Numbered from the stretch's first letter, positions 9,385 through 20,596 are shown. The stretch: DNA of 64,000 nucleotides from Dicyema japonicum (GCA_011109175.1 RDEW01000026.1:862156-926155); one strand, 5' to 3'. The notes: generated by a model not told the origin, from the letters alone. A program made the numbers and translations.

Positions 9385-11741
9385 ACTGCAACTCAGGATA
9401 ATTTTAGAAGGTTTTTTTATTAACTAAAGTATCAGATCTCTGGTTATCGACATTCTCGTGTACACAACCGACGATAGTTCCCGCTCTTCTTTATGTGCTT
9501 TATCAATCAGCAATCCTCAGACCATTTCCCCTGATAACAAGTGCTTCTTCATGTTTCCTCAAAATTTTGTCAGAAAACCGACAGATATTGCCATTCAGGT
9601 CGTTCTCCTTGATATTTAGATGTTGGATGTCTCAATGGAGGATATTCAGTCGACCGTTGGGAAGAAAGTCTTTGTGAGTCCAATCATAATTATTAAACCC
9701 TCAAATGTCGTCTCCAGGAGCATTTCAAATGCCAAGTCCACTAATTGGCTATGAGAACAAAAATAAGTTGTTTGACTTTGAGCATAACGCCCATCTGTTC
9801 ACCTCATCAAGTTGTGCTTGTTATTACTTTAGGAAAATCAACCACGTGGGAGGATATGACCTATTCTACTGATATTGTGCTACAGAGAGACTTTAATATT
9901 GCCTTCACTTCATCGAGGAGTGCAAAGTATTTTTGGGGGGTAAATGGTAGATTCTGGATTATGATGTCCCCCGAAAGGGACGAGACCACGATTAGTAATA
10001 AACTGAATATTCTGTACAAGAAGACTCTGTCGGTTGATTATATGGCCATGTTCTACGTTTTTGCTGCCCGGGTGTCTCCCACTTCCTTTCACCTCATTTG
10101 TGCTTGTGTGACTGACGCCGTCGACCAATCGTTTCTTTACTTTGACAAGAGTGGTTATCAGCAGGTCGTTTCCACTAAACACTATAACGTACATTTTATG
10201 TTACTCTAAGATTCCTGGATATCAGCAGATATTCGTTTCGGTCTCTGGTGTTATATGATAAAACCACTGGAAGCTGCAAGATCTATTTCGACCCCTTTTT
10301 CGAAAATTTGCTGGGAGTTTACGTGGAGTTCTTTGAAAGCTCAGAAGGGACCCCCCAAATAACATTCCTTAACGAAGACAAATCCCGAATATTTACAAAG
10401 TCTTTCAATTACCCATCTGATGCACTCGTAAGACTATTTTATTATCATTTAGCCAAATACTAACAAATCTGTCCATAATTCGACTGAAGGTTGACTCTGG
10501 GGTTATTTTAGCTGATTCTCCGTTGAATGGATGCTATTCTACACGTGATGTTAAGATTATCAGTAATTCCTTGATATATTTCAGCTGAAACTATTTATGA
10601 GGAGAATCTGTCCGACGACGTTGAAGTGACTGCATTAAATGATACGCTTGTTGACATTGCATGTGTTCAAAGTGGAGATCAAAGTAATGTCGATAATGTA
10701 AGCAGTAGGCGATTCCTTTGATCGTCCTGTTGACTTTGTAAGTTTTGATGATAAAGTTTTACCTGGTATTATGGATAACTGACGTCTAGACGATAATATT
10801 GCTGAAAGTTTGGTGGCAACTGATCCTGGATCACCAGTCGATGTAACACACACAGTAATCCACCAGGATGACATACAGGTGACTCAATCACTCTTTACTG
10901 GAGTGGAGGAATCGACTAAGGAAGGTTTGTGATATTTCAATTGCTAGTTGAGGTTGTAATTGAGGACATGAAAGCTGAGGACCTAATTGGTGAACAGTCT
11001 GTGACTCAGGAGACTGATGAAGGTTTGATGGTAAGTGACCTTAATAGTTGAGGTCTATATTGAAGAGTCTGTCATTCAAAGAGTGGAGGACACCAATGAG
11101 GGGGGTTTGATGATTACTAATAATAATTAGGTGAGGATGATGACCAGTCTCCTCATAGTAATTCCATGGATGAACATTTTGTGATTGAACATTTTTCATC
11201 AAGAGAGGACGGTTTGGTCGTTTAAACAATTCCTAGTGGCTGAGACTCTCAGGGATTCAAACAGTCCAGTTGACCCAGCACGTGAGGACGACCAGCTTAT
11301 AGTGTCTGGGGTGTCAATCCCACTAATCTCAACTGAAGATAACCAGAATTCTGATCGGAATCAGCAAAATACTGCACCAATGACTCAAATGTCTGTTATT
11401 AGCGAGGGTTAGTCAATGTGAACGATTGTAGTCGAGATTATCGTTGGTGATTCAGAAGATGGTGATAATTCTAATCAAAGTAAGTTTATCATTTTGTTAT
11501 AATTATTGGCTGTTGTGAATTTTGTTGATAATTTTCAGATGGTTTGGTAGATATTGCTGTTTATGTAAATTGCCGTATTCTGAATATATTTGGCTTACTA
11601 CTCCCTGTCTTTTGCATTTTGTACGCATACTTGAGTACACTGAATATTTTGAACCTTTCTTTGATGTTTATTACTTTGATTCATAACATTTCTTATTTTA
11701 GATTCTGCATGAATGATGTACTTAGACGTTTGGTAGTTTGA
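9385..11741 (+). CDS. Microintron-rich acidic membrane protein gene inserted in a LINE
   Basis: The segment reads as a chain of exons joined by short GT-AG introns, including 9599-9619 (21 nt), 9811-9832 (22), 10189-10210 (22), 10428-10452 (25), 10490-10511 (22), 10563-10584 (22), 10925-10947 (23), 11023-11047 (25), 11105-11130 (26), 11212-11236 (25), 11408-11431 (24) and 11480-11538 (59). From 10490 on the introns keep a consistent phase 1 and give one long frame. The product has a folded N-terminal part (RFWIMMSPERDETTISNKLN, CKIYFDPFFENLLGVYVEFF), a Glu/Asp-rich stalk built of repeated short exons starting VEVVIED / VEVYIEE / VEIIVGD, and a C-terminal hydrophobic stretch of about 50 residues (two likely membrane spans) before the stop at 11739. 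One-base frame breaks near 9735, 10240 and 10700 remain. No start codon is visible at the left edge, so it may be truncated. I do not recognise the family. Confidence 0.6.
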
Positions 11742-11784
11742 CTTAATGAATTTAATATTCATAGTCAGAGTACGAAGCGACACA

Positions 11785-13770
11785 TTCTCAAAGGGGAGAC
11801 TACTCCTTGCAGATTTGGCTAGCGAAGTTGGAGTTGAGGTCTTGACGTCCTAACCATTTCTCATACAACGGAGCTGACATGTTGGGATTGGCTCTAGTGT
11901 CTCCACAGCTCCTGGATTATGTGGACGGACCAGCGTTGCTTTGGGACATTGGGAGTGATCATATTCCGCAGGAAATATCTATAAACTTAGAATTAAACAT
12001 TGCAGAAAATATTTTCCTATACTACGATACTTGGTCGATAGACTGGGTACATTATCGTCATTATTTGTCTGAGACCTTACTATCGAAGACTATCTCTTGT
12101 TCTACACCTAATGAGCTGGACGTTTTCGACAGGTACTATCCAGCACTATGCTGACGTATCTTCAATTATATGGAAGGAAGGTTTACTCGAAGAGCTTTCT
12201 GAAGAGCAAAGATTTTTGCCCACCTATAATACGGGATCTTATTCGCGAGAGGAATACTCTGAAGGCGAAGCACAGACGATGTATTGATATGTGGGACAGG
12301 AAAATCTTGAAATACAAAATTGATGTGATCCAAACAATGCTACAAGAAGCTTGGAAAGTAAACGCCGAAAATAAATTGAAGAGTGCAGAAAACCCTTGTT
12401 TCTGGAAAATGTACAGGAGGCTAACGAATGGGAGTTTAAAAGCGAAAAACATTAAGCTAGCCGATCAAAATGAAGGACAATCCCATTGGAAAAAGTTCCT
12501 TCGGTATTCCGAAATCAACTAGAGAATATACAGGGTGTTGATCCTATTAGTGTTATAAATGAAAAATTTTCAGAGGAGTTGCCTAATTTCATGGATTACT
12601 CTATGGAAGATCTGGGTAGTTTGACAGAAAAAGTCTCAATGGCAGAAGTTAGAATAGCAATTCGTGAATACAAGAACAAGGCCCCAGGATTTGATGGCAT
12701 TCCTATGATTATGTTCAAAGAAGGTTCTGATGAACTATTGTCTGTTCTACGAGAGATACATGAGTCGAGTTTCAGTGTCGGACACGTGCCTCCTTTATGG
12801 AAACGATCTATTGTTAAGATGATCCTCAAGCCAGTAAAAGCAAGGAAGGATCCCCTCAGTTATAGGCCGATAAGTCTTATATGTTCTACATCAAAGATTA
12901 TGGAACGTATTGTATTTAAGAGACGGTATATAGAGGGGAGCAACTTTCTACGACCTAATCAATTTGGTTTCCGTCCGGGAAGATCATGTGGAGATTGTAT
13001 CCACTCACTAAACTACGAAATTATAAATACACTGGAGAAGAAAAGCCAGTTGAGCCTTATTTGTCTCGACATATCAAAGGCATTCGACAGTGTATGGCAC
13101 GAGGCGTTATTTCGTCAACTAGTTCGCTCTAAAATAACCAAAGAAATGTTCCTATGGTTGAAAGACTATCTAACCGGGAGGATATCCCACGTGGTAGTTG
13201 GTGGAAGTTATTCGGATGGAATATCATTTAAAAGAGGAGTGCCACAGGGATCTATTTTTAGCTCTTTGCTATTTAACATATTTATGGAAGATTTTCCGTC
13301 TCCGCAGAACGTCAGAACCAAACTAATGATTTACGCGGACGACATTTTAATCCTCGACGGAAAAATCCAGTTATTTGAGGATAAGCAGGCCGGGTAGACA
13401 TCAGCCCTACACTCTCTGTATACCAAGAGTTTCGTCATTGAAATATTTGGGGATTTCAGTCGATGGAAGAGGATCATACATGAAGGACATCGAAGGGCGA
13501 AGAAAAAAGGCTTTGCAGACACTGTACTGCACTAAAAGACTGAAGCTAGACGTTGATTCCATGCTCTTCATCTTCCGGAATGTGATTCTTCCCAGACTGA
13601 TCTACGGAAGCGAGGGATAGTTCTACACCCCTCGAGAGAAAGGATTCTCGTCCGACTGGAGAAAACACGGCGGGCGGCGATAAAACTAGCCCTCGTAAGA
13701 AATTACATTAAGCCTGACGGAGGAAGAGAACAAACTTGTCAGGCCGATCAAGGAGGACATCCTACCGAAA
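11785..13770 (+). pseudogene. Family B LINE endonuclease C-terminal half and reverse transcriptase
   Basis: It resumes at KGRLLLADLASEVGVEVL, then FSYNGADMLGLALVSPQLLD and GSDHIP, the end of a Jockey-type endonuclease. The reverse transcriptase follows: KAPGFDGIPMIMF, SYRPISLICSTSKIMERIV, FGFRPGRSCGDC, motif A LDISKAFDSVWH, motif B GVPQGSIFSSLLF and motif C IYADDILIL (about 13325-13357). The C-terminal part continues in a shifted frame (SLKYLGISVDGRGSYMKDIE, PRLIYGSEG). Catalytic residues are present, but frame changes near 11845, 12150, 12500 and 13380 kill the copy. Related fragments: 33250-33600 and 57080-57680. Confidence 0.75.
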
Positions 13771-13794
13771 TTGTAAAATATTATTTAATTTGTG

Positions 13795-14200
13795 ATTAAA
13801 GGAGATGGGAAGAGACCTGATGGATGACCCTTTTCCCCTTCACGTCTGGAAGATCTTTGGTCTGGGCCGCAACTTGCATAGACACGTTCTCAAGCACGAA
13901 CATTTTTAAATCGGTTCAGACACCTGGAGCAGCTGCTTTGACTGCGGAAAACCTAAAAATCAAGAAATATTCTTGCCTCGGGGATCGCTACCGATTTACT
14001 CCTGTTGCGACCGAATCATCGGGAGCCGTTGGTCCAATGACGGCTGAATTCTTGCAAGAACTCGGAGGATTGCTTGCCAGAAAGAAAAGGGATCAACGAG
14101 AAGGGTTATGGCTAAGACAAAAAGATTGGAATAGCCATACTCCGAGGGAACTCGTTCGCAATCCACGCAGCAGGCTTCCTCAACTGACATTTGTTTAATT
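13795..14200 (+). pseudogene. LINE family D, C-terminal domain fragment
   Basis: Reads DGMTLFPFTSGRSLVWAATC, GAAALTAENLKIKKYSCLG, SSGAVGPMTAEFLQELGGLL and stops. This block is the C-terminal domain of a widespread invertebrate non-LTR reverse transcriptase (consensus KRPDGMTL.PW..G..LVWDATC..TLA). The same block is more complete at 48270-48640 and recurs at 50400-50660 and 50836-51183. It abuts family B sequence, so it is probably a separate 5'-truncated insertion. Confidence 0.6.
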
Positions 14201-14299
14201 GTTAAAAAAAATTTTTTGTTTAAAAAAAAAAATTTTGTGATTTAATAAATTAACTTTCCATTTAGTACAACTTTTTATACATTTAACAAGTTAATTTTT

Positions 14300-14728
14300 A
14301 TGGAGATTTAATTGACTTTTTTAGGTCCCTTATCATAATTTAAAGGAAGAATTATCAAAATATGTAGAGCACTTTATAGGAGAAAGGAAGTCGACGCACA
14401 CTTTCCTTAAAAGGGACGGGATGTTTATCCAAGTCTGTCTGGCTAATAAAAAGAAGGATGTCAAAAGTCGTCACAAAAACCATCAATAACGTTCGTTAAA
14501 AAATATATTGAAAACACTGGTATGGAGTCTAGAGCAGCGAGGGTTACTGTGGAGAAAAGGAAACAAAAGTCGTCACAAAAACCATCAATAAACGTTTATT
14601 ACAAAAAATATATTGAAAATATTGACTACCCCCCGAATCCATTGATCTTCGTCCAAAATGGGGTATCCGGGAGACATTCGTTAATTCAAAAAACGTGCAT
14701 CAAACGCTTCTTTGCTCATCTAAATTAA
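14300..14728 (+). CDS. Uncharacterised frames convergent with the helicase gene
   Basis: After a TTTTTTAG-like acceptor at about 14323 a frame reads VPYHNLKEELSKYVEHFIG, STHTFLKRDGMFIQVCLANK and ends near 14487. A second frame (14522-14728) reads Lys-rich sequence to a stop lying inside the last intron of the minus-strand helicase gene. Both contain a copy of a about 60-bp direct repeat (14463-14518 and 14566-14626) around GTCGTCACAAAAACCATCAA. I do not recognise the product; it could be the 3' part of a convergent gene or a relic. Confidence 0.3.
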
Positions 14729-16608
14729 CGGAACCGCCAAACCTTCCCGCTTTTCAACTTCTTCAATAAACCACAGTCCTCATCAATCTCATCCAAGTCA
14801 TCCTCATTCAAAAGCATATCACTTTTGACACGTGACTTCTTCGCCTTCAACTTTTCCCTCTACAATTCAAAAAACAAAGTACTCTCTTAGCATATTTTGC
14901 ATTCAGCCTCCTCTTAGCCTCTTTTTTGGCCAGATTGCCCTTAGCCATCTTCTTCCTTTCAATTTCTCGCCTCTTCTCCTTATAACAAACACTTTCCACG
15001 TCTACTGGGGACCGCGTGAACCCAGACACATCACATTTTCTTATTTCGACCATTTGTGGGATCTTCAACAGGCCGAAACAGCTGGCCAGTGATCCGACAA
15101 GCATTTCTGACACGTGACTACATCACTTACTGTTAATATCGAACAACTGCCTTAGTGGATGCTTCAAATATGCCTTCACATAGCTCACAAAGGCCAGAAC
15201 ACCCTTCTCCATGAACTCCCGTTCAGTCTCCGACAGAGATCTCAATTCTCCAGTTAACTCTGACAACCCGATGCCGTCCTCGAACTCATCCAAGTCAACC
15301 TAAAGTCACTAAAATCATCCACCTGCTGATTAATCCTCAGAAAGTTAACGTACACCTCCTCGTGGTCATTCAGTAGTATTATGGCTCGTCCCTCCTTCCC
15401 CATTCTGGCGTCCGACCACACCGATGAACAAACGAGCTGGCCACTTTAGGGGGATCGTACTGAACCACCCAATCCACGTCAGGAACATCAACACCACGTG
15501 CAACGATATCAGTGCATAGTAACACTCCACTAGGGTTACAATAGTCACCACCTCCCAGAGGAGACAAATTGGGAGTAAATTGAGTCCCTTTTCCCGCGCT
15601 GTTTACGGTTAAGACAGAAAAAAGGAATTTCAGGTAACAGTCTGGAGAACACCCGATGAAAGTACGATGTCTCCGCGCACGTGGCATAGAATATAATAAT
15701 TTTGTGTCCATTATTGCGTTTAATAAAGCCGTGAATGAAATTGAACTTCGCCATTGGACTGAGACACTACACGTGACTGATTTACTCACTTTGTAGTAGT
15801 TGTTCAGTTTAGAAGGCGTCGAAGACGAATTGAGGGACACAATCTTGTGGTTCCTCATCCCAAATTTCATAAGGGAGGTTATTTCGGCGTTGAGGGTGGC
15901 TGAGAAGATCCCCGTCCTCCTCTGTTTCGGAAGATAACGCAGAATAGTCTCGATGCTGTGGTTAATCGACATTTTACTTTGCTTTGTACCCGTCTGCCAG
16001 GAGTCTATCGGCCTCGTCAATGATGAGAACTTCCTGAAGTTATCAAAGCACTTACCAGTCGTTCCAGACACGAGGCAAAGTCGAAACCGCTGTGTCTCTG
16101 CCTTAGAAACGCCTCAGCTCTCCCAGGAGTGCACACAGTGACGTTGCCACTAAATTATCTACGAGGAAAACCCGTTAGTGGTGAACTCCCCTATGCAATC
16201 CTTCAGAGATTGTCCCCCAACCAACTGACAGAAAGAGAATGGTAATGAAGTCATAAAGTGGGTAAATACGGTATAAACTTGGACGGCCAGCTCCCTGGTG
16301 GGCACGATGACGAGGGCGAATATCTGGACATAAGTAAGAAGGGTTACGTCGTATTTGTTGATCTTAGAGGGAAGTTTGAGAAGACGTTCAATTATTGGAA
16401 TTACATAGGCAAGGGTCTTTCCACTTCCAGTGATTGCGTGGACAGAAACGTCGTAGTTTTGAAGGAATATAGGGATCGCCTTGAGCTAACGATTTATAGA
16501 TAAATGTACCTGAACTGGTGTTAGAGAAGTAAAATTAAGCCCCTTTATGCTGTCAACTACAGTGTCATTTAGTTTTATGTTATGCTTTTGTAATTGTCCC
16601 TCCAACAT
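14681..16608 (-). CDS. DDX55: DEAD-box RNA helicase, DDX55/Spb4 family
   Basis: ATP-dependent RNA helicase predicted to act in the nucleolus in 60S ribosomal subunit assembly, by family. Splicing eleven introns of 22-24 nt gives about 558 residues with all motifs in order: Q-motif FTSLTPVQ, Walker [44 protein letters not shown], and FVHRCGRT. The Spb4-specific C-terminal region follows ([33 protein letters not shown]-like, then Lys-rich tail and [20 protein letters not shown]). Introns: 16486-16509, 16324-16347, 16150-16171, 16034-16055, 15956-15977, 15767-15789, 15530-15551, 15300-15322, 15107-15130, 14860-14882, 14720-14742. The start [20 protein letters not shown] at 16608 was chosen because it precedes the Q-motif at normal spacing. 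One nucleotide is missing after HRCGRT (about 15406-15411); adding one makes the total length an exact multiple of three, so it may be a sequencing indel. Confidence 0.93.
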
Positions 16609-17099
16609 AAATGTCCCACAAGGAAAGTTTTTAAAGCACGTGACAAATTTAAAAAATATTTAATCAAAAATTAATATTCTTTCGTACTTATTATAACAAT
16701 AATTATGATTTTCAGGAATAGAATTGGGCATTCCTTTCATGGTGGACGAGAGTTCTTTAAACATTCGTTTATCTCTCCACCAGTCTTGATTCTAAACATA
16801 GTCGATGTATTATGCCACAGGGCTACGCGTTACCCGAGTAGACTTACCCCAAAGAAAGGGGTATTTCACCATCTTTTAAGCTTTTCACATATCCACTTCA
16901 TTGAGCTCCCACGTGTAATCGCAGATAAGTATTCTATTGCGTCGTGTAGTTATTTGGTCCACTGATTTGAAGACAACACATACTTCTATCACCAGACACT
17001 TGAAGGATCAGCACATTTTATTTTGGAAGGGATATTTCTCTATTTATTTGGATGTTAAGGAATCCACCAGATTCAATTCTTTCGAGGGAAATGTTAGCC

Positions 17100-18610
17100 T
17101 TTCTTTCTATTTTCGTTTACAAATTCTTCCTTAGTTCCTATCCAGTTGAAATACCCTGTGAGATACTGTGAAGAAGGATAGAGGTAAATAATCAAGTGAT
17201 AGACAAGAGTGACACCACCAGCTCTACCATATAAGTCGTTGTTTACTGGAAATGAGGTGGACCATATAATTTACTTTTTGGGAGTTAAATTTCCTCAATT
17301 TTAGGTTACTAAACTGTTCCTTTACATGTTGAATTTGAGAATCCCATTTTTTGGGTGAGGTGGTGACGTCTCTCTATGCACCTCATGTCTTAATCCCCTT
17401 GTCAAGGATGAAAATACGGAACGGAATTAGCAGAAACTAGTATATAATTTTCTGTGAAAAAGTCACAGCGGTAGAACGTATGGAAGGTGGTCGTTAAGTG
17501 GAGAGCGAATTTGAAAGTCCCAAGTTGTTCTCCAAAATTTGTTCTTGACGAGATTCGAACCCCGAGTATAGTGTCACTTACGATTCTTTGTTCAGAAATC
17601 TCTTATATCCGAGTCCATCAGTTCGTCCATTCACATGGGAAGAATCATGAAAGACTCATAGTATTCTAAAGATTTCCTGAAAGGGAGACATGTTCGGTTC
17701 AACTACCTTCCGAGACTCAATCTACTTCATTTGTTTTCAGGGTAATCACGTTCATGTTGAAATTAGAGGAATCAATGAACTCAGACCCTAAGGCTATTTG
17801 AAAGGTCCCCCACTGTTTGACATGTTTTATGAGGATAGTTGAACGAGTCAGTCTGTTTGGGGTCACTTGGTTCCAAAATCGAGTGACCCAAGAAATAAGA
17901 TACAAGTCACGTTAAGTAAAAATGTCACAACTAAGGTTATGGAGTATATGAAATAGTGGCCACGTGGTCGAATGATTCCTCTCCGTCGGACACACGACAC
18001 AATTTGTAAACTCCGTAAGATTCAGTCAAAATATAGAAGCCATCCCCGAAACGGCCGATCTCCTCTTCTGGGGTTCCAACGAAATATTTTAAAAATCCGT
18101 CTTCCACAGCTCGATATTTCTCCCAGTCATCGGGCCTCGGGGAATCAAATACGAGATTGTGCCTCAAACGAAACTTGGATGACATCACTTTGTATGTGGG
18201 ACCTGAGTGGACCCCCTTCTTGTTATATTTTAGCAAAAAAACGGGAGTTATTGCTAACATTACCAGGACTAAACATATAAGCCTATTCGAACCCGAAAGT
18301 ACAACGACCCCAAAATACTTTGATGAGACTATCTTGGATTTCCTTATGGAATCAGTCATTCTGTACATTTGAAGTGATCTCATATCTCGGAAGTCTTCAA
18401 TACTCTTAGTTGAACTGACTCTTTTAACCTCCGACATCATCGGATTCCATTTGGTGGTGGTATTTCCATAAACAAAGTGAAAGGACCCAGAACTGATTGA
18501 ATCCGACCATCTGAGGAGAGGCAACCCATCAACTAAACCCATAACTCTCCAACTCAACTATTAAAGTCATCATTTTCATCGCTGTCGAAGAGTGACCTAT
18601 CTGGTAACAT
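17100..18610 (-). CDS. Single-pass membrane protein, possibly APMAP/strictosidine-synthase-like
   Basis: Start MLPDRSLFDSDENDDFN at 18610, then a 26-nt intron (18533-18558), then about 200 codons open to 17937. There is one hydrophobic span (LICLVLVMLAITPVFLL) about residue 115, giving a type II topology. After it come EEIGRFGDGFYILTESYGVY, and further downstream GSEFIDSSNF (about 17770) and ENYILVSANSV (about 17450). These three resemble, in order, the 'GPESI..dG.lyTG..DGRI.K', 'yFTDSSSkw' and 'AEDFVLVaETT' blocks of APMAP/strictosidine synthase beta-propellers. I could not resolve the 3' exons or the stop, so the low-coordinate end is approximate. The family call is tentative; the first two exons are solid. 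Confidence 0.45.
17345..17400 (+). repeat. Short match to the 5' end of the RTE-like LINE
   Basis: GGGTGAGGTGGTGACGTCTC followed by TCTATGCACCTCATGTC closely matches, on the opposite strand, the 5' end of the RTE element at 6225-6275. Only about 45 bp are shared. It lies within the presumed 3' half of the APMAP-like gene, so the gene or my model of it is affected here. Confidence 0.4.
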
Positions 18611-18639
18611 AAACGACCTACATTTGCTGTATTATTTGT

Positions 18640-20020
18640 GTTAAATGCCCTAATTTTCACTTGTTGTTGTTTTTAAACATTCGCACCTTTCCATATTTGG
18701 AAATATATACATCGAGTTACAGGTGATCAAATCACCACCGGAAGTGACCATGTCTCTTGAGTTATGTGTGGTCGTTAGTGTGGTGGTTGTAAGGTGGGAA
18801 GGTAGTGACCTTTAAATGTTTACTTCGCTTCATGAGACCCATGTCTTCCTTCTTCCACGAGCATTGATGGGTTGAGGATATGAGGTTATTAACAAAGGAA
18901 GTGTTGGGTGCACGCAGAATCCTGGCTCTAATTCCTTACAACCTCAATTGAAGGAATTTGGGGGTCGTCTGTCTGAAGGTGGTCACATAGACGATGGTTA
19001 GTATATTCTATAACTCTAGTGTTTGGAATTCTTCGAAGGATCCTAATTTAGGGAATATTAGTTAGACGGTGTTTCTTTGGCTTAAATAATAATCTGTACT
19101 CGATTATACTGCAGGTATAAAACTCAGACTCTAAAGGTCTCCACCGGGGATCAAACAGGGAGACAAATTGGACTGTAATGAAAATCTATAGTATTTTGCA
19201 TCAAGGAAACATCCAAAATCCCAATCTGCTATGAATCTACATGATAAAGTGACACGGTCGTCTACGGTAACGGAGGACATTAACTGAAGCTTACTATCAC
19301 GTATGAACTTTGCTTCAATGGTGATCGTTCGATATTCGGATTTATTGGGGCCACCTAACTGCCTCCATTATTTGACTTGAAGTGCTGAAAATCAATGTTT
19401 TGCTTAGAAACCCTATTCTTTGTGAATTAATCAAGTTTTGGCTACCAACTATCGACAAAGCCTGGCACGCCTAGACTTCTCGTCGTAGAAAGAGTCTTCG
19501 TAAAAAACATTTCAATAAAAACAGAATGTGATCTCCATTGTTCAATTTTTTATTGTGGTTAAATAAAGTGGGTATTGTTAAATTTTTTGATTTAATATCT
19601 GGCTTATGCAGAGGGTCGGAATCGCCAGTCTCAAAGGCCTTGGATCCGTGAAGCAGCATTAAAATAGAACACTAACTCCCTTTCCTTTATAAATTAATGT
19701 TCCATTTAGTATTTTGCTCATAAGAAGCTTTAGTGTTCGGCCGGCTTACTGAAAGTAGTTATATGCCGCGGTATGTTTGATACAATTTTTTTCACAAACC
19801 AAATATTAAAAGAATTAAAATTATCATAATTTTTGACCTGTGTATGGTGTTAATTTCTTTATCATCTAGAATTGTGATCATTTCTCCTTCGGTATTCGTT
19901 ACTGTATATTTTTTCGTTCAAATTTGGCCGTATGAGGGGTACTTTCTATTAGTCACGTTGCGTCCCGTCGTGGTGCATTAAAATTTCATCACCATCTTCA
20001 ATTTCGTCGTATTTCCATCT
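18640..20020. other. Region with weak coding signals only
   Basis: No confident gene. On the minus strand about 19130-19350 is open for about 70 codons without an initial Met (EYRTITIEAKFIRDSKLQLM). On the plus strand a 23-nt GT-AG stretch at about 18996-19018 could join a short frame (GCTQNPGSNSLQPQLKEF) to the next, and MSLELCVVVSVVVV at 18750 looks like a signal peptide. These could be exons of an unrecognised gene. The rest to 20020 is AT-rich with nothing assignable. Confidence 0.25.
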
Positions 20021-20520
20021 ATTTTTTTCTACAATTCTCTTGACCAACTTCTCCATGCTCCGCGGTTACAGGCAGTTATTCCGAGCGTATCCAGATCATC
20101 TCAAGTTTTCAGCTTTCGTCCTACATTGGTCAGGTCCTTGTGTAGAACCTCTGGCAAAGTTATGCGAGGTCTTCCACGGAACGAGGTATTCACTTCTGGG
20201 CAGAAATAGTTATCCATTGCTATTTTAGCAGGCGTCATCTGGCTCATTCGAAGGATGTGACCAAACAGACGCCATCTTGATTCCATGATATCCAGACTCA
20301 ATGGTCTTGTATTACATACTTTGTATAGATTCTTGTTTGTAATTTTTTTCGGCCAGTTGATGCCAAGCAACAGTCGGAGTTGCCTACGATGGAAGGCATC
20401 TAGTTTGTCCATTACCGCTTCTGAGACACCCCAGGTTGCAGCGTTGTACATTAGGACCGGTTTCACGAAGGCATTGTATAGTCTTACTCGTAGTTGTGTG
20501 CTAATTTGTTTACGATGATT
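20020..20520 (-). pseudogene. RTE-like LINE 3' fragment
   Basis: The reverse strand reads MKPVLMYNAATWGVSEAVMD, WRLFGHILRMSQMTPAKIAM and SFRGRPRITLPEVLHKDL. This is the C-terminal thumb region seen at 3318-3700 (TYNCGTWG, WRLFGHILRMDMLTPPNIAM, SFRGRPRVTLPSVLNDDL). It continues past 20100 to a Lys/Asp-rich tail (NRWKYDEIEDGDEILMHHDG). It is 5'-truncated at about 20520. Confidence 0.7.
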
Positions 20521-20596
20521 CCAGTTACTCCCATTTTTCTAAAAACCGCGACGGCCCGGTTTTTGTAGTGCAATTAGTGTGTCATTACCCGGAGTG

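Noticed and set aside
10698-10708. An 11-nt GT-AG segment as an intron (also 37079-37089)
   Set aside because: Eleven nt is too short for any known spliceosomal intron; I treat these places as one-base frame breaks instead.
10572-11500. Idea that the many in-frame stops at 9.4-11.7 kb mean simple non-coding DNA
   Set aside because: The stops fall inside 22-26 nt GT-AG segments, and removing them gives one long acidic frame with constant phase, which is unlikely by chance.
20101-20228. Plus-strand frames over the RTE fragment at 20 kb
   Set aside because: Shadow frames of the minus-strand LINE thumb domain.
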